A stretch of 24,858 nucleotides of DNA, taken from positions 1 to 24,858 of the forward strand of contig JASMAO010000165.1 of NCBI GenBank assembly GCA_030754315.1, read 5' to 3'. The position numbers were made by a program, and so were the translations under genes. Positions 15,404-22,752 of the stretch are shown here, piece after piece. Each line of letters opens with the position of its first letter. Position 1 is the first letter of the stretch. The notes beneath the pieces are model-generated. The model had not been told where the DNA came from. It searched no databases and worked only from the letters and a program-made list of their open reading frames with translations. Source of the stretch: SAR202 cluster bacterium (GTDB lineage: Bacteria; Chloroflexota; Dehalococcoidia; Lucifugimonadales; JASMAO01).

Positions 15404-16300
15404 TTGAGTATTTTAGTGGACAAGGAGACTAAACTTCTCGTGCAAGGTATGACTGGCCGTGAGGGGAGTTTCCATGCCAGACGATGCCGTGAATATGGCA
15501 CCAATCTTGTCGCTGGGGTCACGCCGGGACGTGGCGGACAGATGTTCGATGATGTGCCTGTGTATAACACCGTGGACGATGCTGTTAAGGAAACCGGGGC
15601 CAATGTTTCGATGATCTTTGTTCCGCCGATTTTTGCAGCGGATGCGATTGTAGAAGCGGCAGATTCCGGAATAGAAACTATCGTATGCATTACTGAAGGT
15701 ATACCAGTAATAGATTCTCTCAAAGTTATCCACTACCTGAGCAACAGTTCTGTAATCTTGATAGGCCCGAACTGTCCTGGGCTCATATCTCCAGGTGAAA
15801 GGTGCAAGGTGGGGATAATGCCGGCGGCGATTCATACGCCTGGTAGAGTCGGAATCGTTTCAAAAAGTGGCACCTTAACATACGAAGCAGTTGGCCAATT
15901 AACCGGATTGGGCATTGGACAATCTACCTGTGTGGGCATTGGGGGTGATCCTTTCATAGGCCTGTCGTACGTGGATGTACTTCGGTTGTTTCAAGAGGAT
16001 GATGAGACGGACATGGTTGTGCTGATAGGAGAAATAGGTGGTACTAGAGAGCAGGAAGCCGCTGATTACATTAAAAGCGAGTTCACCAAGCCGGTCGCTG
16101 GGCTGATCGTAGGGAGGAGCGCGCCACCTGGCAGAAGAATGGGTCATGCTGGAGCTATTATCACCGGGAGTGCAGGCCGGGCTGATGAAAAAATCAAATC
16201 GCTGCGGTCTGCCGGAGTTACCATAATACCAACTCCCGCAGACATAGGGTCGACAGTACACGGAATGTTTGAACAAATGAGCTTAAACCACGGCGCGTAA
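15404..16300 (+). CDS. sucD: Succinate-CoA ligase alpha subunit
   Basis: A 298-residue CoA-binding subunit carrying the phosphohistidine of the reaction. It has the N-terminal QGMTGREGSFH CoA-binding motif, the GTNLVAGVTPGRGG segment, ITEGIP, IGPNCPGLISPGE and MGHAGAIITG with the active His248 (E. coli His246). The reading frame runs open upstream through the end of sucC, but those residues are not SucD-like. A TTG at 15404 preceded by AGGAG at 15389-15393 gives the standard N-terminus, so it is chosen. It lies 76 nt after the sucC stop and is probably in one transcript with it. Confidence 0.95.
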   Translation: MSILVDKETKLLVQGMTGREGSFHARRCREYGTNLVAGVTPGRGGQMFDDVPVYNTVDDAVKETGANVSMIFVPPIFAADAIVEAADSGIETIVCITEGIPVIDSLKVIHYLSNSSVILIGPNCPGLISPGERCKVGIMPAAIHTPGRVGIVSKSGTLTYEAVGQLTGLGIGQSTCVGIGGDPFIGLSYVDVLRLFQEDDETDMVVLIGEIGGTREQEAADYIKSEFTKPVAGLIVGRSAPPGRRMGHAGAIITGSAGRADEKIKSLRSAGVTIIPTPADIGSTVHGMFEQMSLNHGA

Positions 16301-16394
16301 TAGAAACAATGCCCATCAGCGAAAGGATTCAGAAATCGCGAAGGGATATGAACTCATTGGAGAGGTTCTAGGTCCGAAGACCTACACAGCACTC

Positions 16395-18101
16395 ATGGGG
16401 CAATTCGAAGACCTCGATACTAGTTTGGGTCAATTATCCAAGGATAGGGCTGACATTTGGAGTGTCACGTCTTGTGGTGTGACCCGATCGGAACGCGCAA
16501 TTCCAGCACTGATAGACCGGCATGCTTATTCTCCAGCGACAGATCGAGTAAGGGTACTGTTAGTTGGTGGGCTGTCTGGTCGGCCCGGTGATGTCAAGGT
16601 TTCGTTAAAAGCTGTCCAACTCTTTGCAGATTCTGGGGGATATTTGTCCTCCAAGATAGGATTAACCGCAATTCCTTGTGGTAATCCAACCGGGTTTGCA
16701 ATGGATAACGGGCCACACAACGGTTCTGGAGGTGTACCGGGCAGTGGTTATCCCCCCGATGGAGGATTCTTCAACGATCGTGAAAACCCTGAATCTCGCT
16801 ATGTCTGGCGATGGATTTGTTACCAGGCACCGGACGTGGTGTTGGAGGTTCAGCAAGAGGAGTATGTTGTGTGGGAAGCGAATGCACCGGCCAAGGGAAT
16901 TGGTAGTGTGCTAAATGCTTCTCAAATCGAACCAGATGATTCTCTGTTAAGCGCTATAGCTATTGGACAGCCCGATGGATTGGGACCGATTCCGGGGCTA
17001 CGATTGGCGGTTCCACTGGGCGAATTGGATGAACAATTATCGAGGCTTTGGGAATCGCTTATTCAACGCCCACCGGGAGCGTCGCAGGCGCGCCGCGTCC
17101 TGGATAAACGAAGATCGAGAAATCAGGTAGAGATAGGAGCAGACTTAGCAAAAACTAACGGCCGTACACTGGAGCCGTTGGTTTACACCCAGGGGGTTGC
17201 CATAAGCGGGCGTTTACGTTTCGAAGAAATTGATCCCGGGTGTTTGGGAGGGATAGAAGACATAGATTCTTTGGTTTGCCAAATCGTTTCAGACCCAGTC
17301 CAATCAATTGGGACGGAACCAAACTCTGCCGACTTAGCAGGTGTAGTATGGGCTGAGGAATTAGCCTCACTCAAGTTGGACGGGCGCTTTAATGATCTGC
17401 TGGTCACAACCGCCGATTATGTCAAACCACGAGGAGTTGGTAGGCCACCTTGGCCGTTTAACCCTCAATTTCTGGTGGAAGATTTCTTCATGTCGGCATC
17501 TGTGTTAGGTAGAGCCTTCCGTGTTACTAAGTCAGAACGGTACATAGATTTACTTTCTGAATTTTTACTTGGCTCAGAAATCCAGCACGAAAGTGGCCTG
17601 TTTCCCCACAGTCGGCGAGGACCGTATCATTGGGGCAGAGGGAATGGCTTCGCGGCGCTAGGTATGGCGGAAGCATTGACATACATGCCTCTCCATTATC
17701 CTGCCCGTGATTCCGTACTTGGAATGTGCCACATGCAGATGGAAGCACTCAAAACTCTCCAAGAGCCGTCTGGTATGTACCTGCAGTTGATCGATTTCCC
17801 GGGCTCTTATCAGGAATTTACAGCTACTTGCATGATTGGATATTCGATGGCTAGAGGAATTCGTTTGGGGTGGTTGGACGCCTCCTACAGATCGGTGCTG
17901 GATAAGGCGTGGCGGGGTATTTCTGAACGAGTTGATTTTAATGGCAATATTGTTGACGGGTGTGCTGGTTCAGGGGTGATGGATAATATCAGAAGCTACT
18001 TGGACAGGCCTGCGAATTCTGGTTACGATGATCGTAGCGGAAGCATGGCCCTTTGGTTTGCAGCTGAGATGGAACGACTGTATGGAGGTTTGACCGAGTG
18101 A
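16395..18101 (+). CDS. Two-domain protein: M14-like N-terminus, GH88/GH105-like C-terminus
   Basis: A 568-residue protein of unknown function with no signal peptide. Residues 20-165 resemble the start of an M14-type carboxypeptidase/deacylase fold: a G-x-S-x-x-RAIP element, the strand RVRVLLVGGLSG at 51-62, and AIPCGNPTG at 92-100. The HGxE zinc motif expected after the GG is replaced by SGRPGD, so metal catalysis is doubtful. Residues 320-565 read like an (alpha/alpha)6 barrel of unsaturated uronyl hydrolases, with EDFFMSASVLGRAF (362-375), WGRGNGF (413-419), a long EFTATCMIGYSMARGIRLGWLD helix pair, and a GSMALWFAAEMERL end. The usual acidic residue after GLFPH appears lost (HSRRG). The ATG has no good ribosome-binding site, and the frame is open about 90 nt upstream without a standard start. 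It is 94 nt after sucD and 22 nt before the kinase-like gene. Confidence 0.72.
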   Translation: MGQFEDLDTSLGQLSKDRADIWSVTSCGVTRSERAIPALIDRHAYSPATDRVRVLLVGGLSGRPGDVKVSLKAVQLFADSGGYLSSKIGLTAIPCGNPTGFAMDNGPHNGSGGVPGSGYPPDGGFFNDRENPESRYVWRWICYQAPDVVLEVQQEEYVVWEANAPAKGIGSVLNASQIEPDDSLLSAIAIGQPDGLGPIPGLRLAVPLGELDEQLSRLWESLIQRPPGASQARRVLDKRRSRNQVEIGADLAKTNGRTLEPLVYTQGVAISGRLRFEEIDPGCLGGIEDIDSLVCQIVSDPVQSIGTEPNSADLAGVVWAEELASLKLDGRFNDLLVTTADYVKPRGVGRPPWPFNPQFLVEDFFMSASVLGRAFRVTKSERYIDLLSEFLLGSEIQHESGLFPHSRRGPYHWGRGNGFAALGMAEALTYMPLHYPARDSVLGMCHMQMEALKTLQEPSGMYLQLIDFPGSYQEFTATCMIGYSMARGIRLGWLDASYRSVLDKAWRGISERVDFNGNIVDGCAGSGVMDNIRSYLDRPANSGYDDRSGSMALWFAAEMERLYGGLTE

Positions 18102-18123
18102 CTCTACTGATGGAGACTACATA

Positions 18124-18867
18124 TTGAATATAATTCTTGTGGGGTGCGAATTTGCAGGGAAGACGACGTTGGCAAACGAAATAGTCAATTGGTCAGAGCG
18201 TAGCCTTGGTGGCAGCAGCCACTTCCATGACCATTTCACCATTCCGTCTAGTGAATTGACAGGTGATGCCTCTGTAGAATACAAGAACTCGCATCCACAG
18301 ATTAAGGAGATGTTCCAGAGATTCATGATGACCTACCACGCCTCCTCGGCGTTTTACGAAAACCCGGACCATAATCTCATGGGATTCCATATAGAGGAGG
18401 CCGTTTATGCACCAATTTATTATGGCTATGGTGGTGAAAATAGCGCTGCCCCAATGCGGAGTCCAGAAGGCCAGCGGACGAAAATGGCAAGGCACATGGA
18501 AGAAGAGATTTTGAAGAGTGCACCGGAAGTGGTGCTGGTTTTGATGAAGGCATCCCCAGAAGTTATTAAGCAACGTATGCGTGAAAATGTCTTTCCTTCC
18601 AAAGAGATAACGGACACCCAAAGTAATTCTAAGCCGTTTGGTGAGCCGACCCGCGGAGTAGTTCAAGACTCAGACGTTGAGTTTGTACTCGACAGGTTTC
18701 AGGAGGAGTTTAAAGCGTCGCTTATCAAGAATAAAATCATATTGGATACTAGTTCGTTAACCCTTGCCGAAACTATGGCAGAATTTCTGGGGAAAATGGG
18801 ACCTTTCCATACAGAGACCGACCGTATTCGGATGCGACGATACAATTCGGGACATACACATGACTAA
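18124..18867 (+). CDS. P-loop kinase-like protein
   Basis: A 247-residue protein beginning with a strand and Walker A loop, IILVGCEFAGKTTL, in which GCEFAGKTT is at 7-15. A later LILMK-type strand (VVLVLMKASPEVIKQRMREN) looks like the LID-side region of thymidylate-kinase or deoxynucleoside-kinase folds. I cannot assign a substrate, and a nucleotide, nucleoside or other small molecule is possible. The start is TTG at 18124 with GGAG at 18112-18115, 8 nt upstream. It follows the 568-residue gene by 22 nt, and its last 8 nt overlap the start of pyrG, which implies translational coupling and hints at a role connected with nucleotide supply. Confidence 0.75.
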   Translation: MNIILVGCEFAGKTTLANEIVNWSERSLGGSSHFHDHFTIPSSELTGDASVEYKNSHPQIKEMFQRFMMTYHASSAFYENPDHNLMGFHIEEAVYAPIYYGYGGENSAAPMRSPEGQRTKMARHMEEEILKSAPEVVLVLMKASPEVIKQRMRENVFPSKEITDTQSNSKPFGEPTRGVVQDSDVEFVLDRFQEEFKASLIKNKIILDTSSLTLAETMAEFLGKMGPFHTETDRIRMRRYNSGHTHD

Positions 18868-20515
18868 GTTCATATTCGTAACTGGCGGTGTAGTAAGTTC
18901 TGTTGGTAAGGGCATCAGCGTGGCATCGATTGGGAGGATGCTCAAGAGTCGTGGCGTCCCAGTATCAGTGCTTAAACTTGACCCTTATCTGAACGTTGAT
19001 CCAGGCACCATGTCACCGTATCAGCATGGTGAGGTATTTGTGACGGGCGACGGCTCAGAAACTGATCTTGACCTCGGACATTACGAGCGATTCATTGATA
19101 TTGAACTCATTGAATCGTCGAATGTTACGTCCGGCCAGATATTTTCCGAAGTGATCGCAAAAGAGCGTCGTGGAGAATTCTTGGGAGGAACTATCCAATC
19201 GGTGCCTCATGTCACCGATGCGATCAAATCCCGAATGCATTCCCTTGCAAACGAAAGTAAGGCCGAGGTCGTAGTTGTAGAGGTTGGAGGTACTGTTGGT
19301 GATATTGAAGGCCAGCCATTCTTAGAGGCTATCAGGCAGATGCGAAATGAAGCAGGCAGAGATAACGTCTTTTACATTCACCTCACCTACCTGCCATACA
19401 TTGCACCGACCGGAGAGTTAAAAACTAAGCCGACCCAGCATAGCGTTCGGGAACTGCGGGGTATGGGCATACAGCCTGATGCCATCATCTGTAGGAGTGA
19501 TCAGGATGTAAGTGACGAGATAAAGCAAAAGATTTCAGTTTATTGTGACGTGCCTAGCGAAGGTGTGATCTCATTGCCGACCGTTGATACTATCTATCGG
19601 GTCCCATTGATATTGGAAGATGAAGGTCTGGGAGATTTGGTAGTTGATAGGTTAAGTCTCGACACCGATGGGCGGGACATGTCTCAGTGGCTAGAGATGG
19701 TAGGTGATATTGAAAAGCTGGAGGATTCCATTCCAATTGCGGTTGTTGGAAAATATGTTGATCTTCAGGACTCGTATATTTCTGTGAAGGAATCTCTCTT
19801 TCACGCCGGCCTGATGCATGGCTGTCAGATTGATGTCCAATGGGTAAGTGCTGAAGAGATCGAAACTTTAGGTCCAGAACATTTCCTAAACTCCGTGAGC
19901 GGGATAGTAGTACCCGGTGGATTCGGCCCCCGCGGTGTAGAAGGGATGATTGATACAGTCCAGTACGCTCGGGACAATCAAGTGCCTTACTTCGGATTAT
20001 GTCTTGGATTGCAGGTGATGGTGGTTGAAGTTGCTAGACATATGCTTGGACACGATGACGCTAACTCGACCGAGTTTAAGCCTGATACCCTACATCCGGT
20101 GATAGATCTTATGCCTGAACAAGAGAGTATAGTGGACTTGGGCGGTACTATGCGTCTTGGCGTTTACCCGTGTGAGTTGGTCGAAGGATCAGTCGCGGCT
20201 TCAGCCTACGGGCAGCGATTGGTGTACGAAAGGCATAGGCATCGGTTTGAGGTTAACAACTCCTACCTTGATGATTTTGCATCTGTCGGCCTTCACAGTA
20301 CGGGACGTTCGCCGGATGGTAGGTTGGCGGAGATAATGGAGTTAGCTGATATGCCATTCATGGTTGGTGTACAGTTTCATCCTGAGTTTCTGTCGAGGCC
20401 TGATCGTCCACACCCACTGTTCCGCGAATTTATTGGGGTGGCTAAGAAGACTTTGAGAGAAGGTGGGCAGCACGTGATGTCCCTAGATGTCGAAAATGGT
20501 GCGTTTAGGGGATAG
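18860..20515 (+). CDS. pyrG: CTP synthase
   Basis: A 551-residue enzyme that aminates UTP to CTP using ATP and glutamine, the last step of pyrimidine nucleotide synthesis. The synthase domain has FVTGGVVSSVGKGI (6-19), the KLDPYLNVDPGTMSPYQHGE segment and the G-D-G-S-E-T-D-L-D-LGHYERF motif, where most homologues have D-D-G-A-E-T. The class I amidotransferase domain has PGGFGPRG (352-359), the nucleophile Cys381 in FGLCLG, and His507/Glu509 in VQFHPE. The ATG at 18860 gives the family start MTKFIFVTGG and overlaps the preceding gene by 8 nt. A longer frame starting at 18764 is not credible. The length is normal (E. coli 545). Confidence 0.98.
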   Translation: MTKFIFVTGGVVSSVGKGISVASIGRMLKSRGVPVSVLKLDPYLNVDPGTMSPYQHGEVFVTGDGSETDLDLGHYERFIDIELIESSNVTSGQIFSEVIAKERRGEFLGGTIQSVPHVTDAIKSRMHSLANESKAEVVVVEVGGTVGDIEGQPFLEAIRQMRNEAGRDNVFYIHLTYLPYIAPTGELKTKPTQHSVRELRGMGIQPDAIICRSDQDVSDEIKQKISVYCDVPSEGVISLPTVDTIYRVPLILEDEGLGDLVVDRLSLDTDGRDMSQWLEMVGDIEKLEDSIPIAVVGKYVDLQDSYISVKESLFHAGLMHGCQIDVQWVSAEEIETLGPEHFLNSVSGIVVPGGFGPRGVEGMIDTVQYARDNQVPYFGLCLGLQVMVVEVARHMLGHDDANSTEFKPDTLHPVIDLMPEQESIVDLGGTMRLGVYPCELVEGSVAASAYGQRLVYERHRHRFEVNNSYLDDFASVGLHSTGRSPDGRLAEIMELADMPFMVGVQFHPEFLSRPDRPHPLFREFIGVAKKTLREGGQHVMSLDVENGAFRG

Positions 20516-20951
20516 ACGACTTCGAGCAACGTGTGCTAATGTAGTTAGGTCTGCTAGTAGGCATCCTTACGAATCGTGTGAGATTGCCCAGTTGCCCCTA
20601 GGATATTTCCCCTTCCGGAGCATCCACAGGATTTCTTTCACGGTTCACTGATGCGAAACACCGAATGGGTACGCCGTAACAAAGCCGTTCTAGTGTTTAT
20701 TGTACTAGTGGGTACAGGTTCTAATGACAACTGCAGGCAGCCCATTGATGCGGGATTGTATATGGCTAACTGCAATTAACTAGCCCAGGAAGGTATTGCA
20801 CAGAGCATAGGCAGCTTGATTGGTCCCGGTTGTTCCTATCCTCCTCAACCCCTTTCCCCAATGGACTAGAATCACCACATCAAGACTTTCTGAATCTGGA
20901 CTAAAACGGAGATGTGCAAAACTTTTTAATAGATCTCGGAGCGAGTGAGTA
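20516..20951. other. 436-bp pyrG-rho intergenic region
   Basis: No gene or RNA gene is seen. A small CTAGT/ACTAG hairpin (20690-20708) lies in the middle. No strong terminator follows pyrG and I could not find a convincing sigma-70 promoter for rho. The rho ribosome-binding site CGGAG is at 20937-20941. rho leaders are often autoregulated, but no specific element is identified here. Confidence 0.45.
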
Positions 20952-22223
20952 ATGAACCTGACAGAATTGCAGTCAAAGTCGGACCAAGACCTGGTCGAGA
21001 TGGCCAGGGAGATGGGTATTATTGACAACGGAGCAAATCCGCGCCGTCATGACATACTGACGAAGGTACTTCGAGCTGTATCTGAGAAGAATGGGAACCT
21101 GATGGCTTCCGGTGTACTGGCCATTGTTAACGACGGGTATGGATTCTTGAAGGACAGAGAGGCCACTTCAAAAGGGTCCAGCGACGTTTATGTCTCCCAG
21201 TCCCAGATCAGGCGATTTGGGCTCCGCAGTGGGGATGAGGTTTCTGGGCAGGTTAGGCCGCCAAAGGACGGCGAGAGGTATTTTGGTCTTGTCCGAGTGG
21301 AGGATGTCAATGGTGTAGACCCAGACGCCGCGAGAAATCGACCCCATTTTGAACGTCTAACGCCGATATTTCCAGAGGAACAGATCAGGCTAGAGACCGA
21401 GCGTACCAATTTATCCACCCGCCTCATGGATCTTGTGTCCCCCATCGGACGTGGTCAAAGGGGAATGATAGTGTCCCCGCCTAAGGCAGGCAAAACCACC
21501 TTGCTCAAGGAGATTGCAAACGGCATTACTGCCAACGCTCCGGACATTCACATGATGATTGCCCTGATAGGTGAGCGTCCAGAAGAAGTCACAGATATGT
21601 CCAGATCGGTCAATGGGGAGGTATTCAGTTCGACATTCGACGAACCGGTGGAGGATCATTGTCGGGTGGCAGAGCTGGTGTTGGAACGTGCAAAACGACT
21701 TGTGGAGGCTGGTAAGGACGTGGTGGTATTACTTGATAGCCTGACTCGACTGACACGAGCCTACAATCTCTCCCTGCCTACCAGTGGGCGAACGTTGTCT
21801 GGAGGCATAGACCCGGTTGCCGTATATCCACCGAAGCGATTCTTTGGAGCAGCCCGGAATGCTGAAGACGGGGGAAGCCTTACCATTCTCGCCGCTTGTC
21901 TTGTCGAAACTGGTAGCCGCATGGATGATGTGATTTATGAAGAATTCAAGGGCACCGGCAACATGGAAATACACTTAGATCGAAAGTTGGCGGACAGACG
22001 AACATTCCCTGCTATGGATATTACTCGCAGCGGAACTAGGCGGGAGGAGCTTCTGCTCGACGAAGAAACACTAAAGCAGGTATGGCTTTTGAGGCGGATG
22101 GTTAGCATGATCACATCTGATTCGTCGATGCAGGCTTCTGAGGCGACGGAGAAGGTATTGGAGCGTATGCGGAGGACAAAAAACAATCAGGACTTCTTAG
22201 ACAATCTTGGCAAGGATAGCTAG
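20952..22223 (+). CDS. rho: Transcription termination factor Rho
   Basis: A 423-residue hexameric RNA-dependent ATPase helicase that ends transcription at rut sites. The N-terminal Rho domain begins with MNLTELQSKSDQDLVEMARE. The cold-shock-like RNA-binding fold has GYGFLKD and DVYVSQSQIRRFGLRSGD. The motor domain has the P-loop SPPKAGKTT at 175-183, LIGERPEEVTDM, the VVVLLDSLTRLTRAYN Walker B region, SGGIDP and the arginine-finger region near DRRTFPAMDITRSGTRREELL. The length matches the E. coli protein (419). The start is ATG with CGGAG 10 nt upstream. It is single, without the insertions seen in actinobacterial Rho. Confidence 0.98.
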   Translation: MNLTELQSKSDQDLVEMAREMGIIDNGANPRRHDILTKVLRAVSEKNGNLMASGVLAIVNDGYGFLKDREATSKGSSDVYVSQSQIRRFGLRSGDEVSGQVRPPKDGERYFGLVRVEDVNGVDPDAARNRPHFERLTPIFPEEQIRLETERTNLSTRLMDLVSPIGRGQRGMIVSPPKAGKTTLLKEIANGITANAPDIHMMIALIGERPEEVTDMSRSVNGEVFSSTFDEPVEDHCRVAELVLERAKRLVEAGKDVVVLLDSLTRLTRAYNLSLPTSGRTLSGGIDPVAVYPPKRFFGAARNAEDGGSLTILAACLVETGSRMDDVIYEEFKGTGNMEIHLDRKLADRRTFPAMDITRSGTRREELLLDEETLKQVWLLRRMVSMITSDSSMQASEATEKVLERMRRTKNNQDFLDNLGKDS

Positions 22224-22391
22224 GGACTCATTTAGTGGTTGCGGGTCTGACTCGTTATTACTTTAGGACCTACACGACACCGATTGATTTTGGTAGGAAG
22301 CGACCGATCAAATCGCGATACTGTTAGGGTGGAATGGAAATATCTGTAATACGCTAAAAAAGTGGTGTTACTTTCATTGACAGGTGCGAAA

Positions 22392-22523
22392 GTGGTGAGA
22401 TATAGTCCCATAGGTTTCTGCATCGTGAGGCTGAAGGATGTTGATGGTGAGAGTCCTCTGTACGCAAAGGCTTTTACAGATAACATACATGTAGATGAGC
22501 GCACGATGGATGGAGGTAGTTAA
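22392..22523 (+). CDS. Doubtful small protein of 43 residues
   Basis: GTG at 22392, preceded by AGGTG five nt upstream, opens a frame that ends with TAA at 22521-22523. The predicted peptide includes GFCIVRLKDVDGESPLYAKA, which has a protein-like composition. It could also start at GTG 22362. No family is recognised and the frame is short, so it may be chance. Confidence 0.2.
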   Translation: MVRYSPIGFCIVRLKDVDGESPLYAKAFTDNIHVDERTMDGGS

Positions 22524-22587
22524 CTCAGCGTGGATTCAGGATGGATCGTCTCGGCGTGTTTTTCGCGAAGAATACTCCCTCCACGGC

Positions 22588-22616
22588 TTGACAATCGAAG
22601 GGGCATGGTGTACAAA
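22588..22616 (+). promoter_or_regulatory. Promoter of the surface protein gene
   Basis: A perfect TTGACA at 22588-22593 and TACAAA at 22611-22616 (4 of 6) are spaced by 17 bp. This is the only perfect -35 hexamer noted in the window. The start is expected near 22623, about 130 nt before the GTG. Confidence 0.55.
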
Positions 22617-22627
22617 TTTACATAGTT

Positions 22628-22689
22628 CTCTGCGGTTCAGCGGAGGTTAAACATAACGAAGTCCTCTTGGGAGCGATAGCGTCCCAGGA
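22628..22689 (+). promoter_or_regulatory. Two stem-loops in the surface-protein mRNA leader
   Basis: The first stem is CTCTGC (22628-22633) with GCGGAG (22640-22645), with one G-T pair and a 6-nt loop. It begins only about 5 nt from the predicted mRNA start. The second pairs 22665-22672 with 22682-22689 (core GGGA/TCCC, one G-T pair), with a further C-G/G-C pair inside the loop. Such 5' structures commonly stabilise abundant envelope-protein mRNAs; this role is inferred. Confidence 0.4.
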
Positions 22690-22752
22690 AATTTCATGTT
22701 TCAGATAGTGAGAATCTTCAGTAAGGTATAGAACAATATAGGGGGTTTGACG

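Larger units (their letters stand above)
22224..22752. other. 529-bp region upstream of the surface protein gene
   Basis: It contains the doubtful 43-residue frame at 22392-22523, a strong-looking promoter at 22588-22616 and a structured leader at about 22623-22752. A minus-strand frame at 22232-22504 has no ribosome-binding site and is not accepted. No terminator is evident directly after rho. Confidence 0.5.

Noticed and set aside
16301..16394. Upstream in-frame extension of the 568-residue protein
   Set aside because: The frame is open and reads plausibly (KGYELIGEVLG), but it contains no ATG, GTG or TTG before the stop, so no standard start can be set there.
18764..18859. Longer N-terminus for pyrG
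   Set aside because: It would lie wholly inside the kinase-like gene, and the family begins at MTKFIFVTGG (18860).
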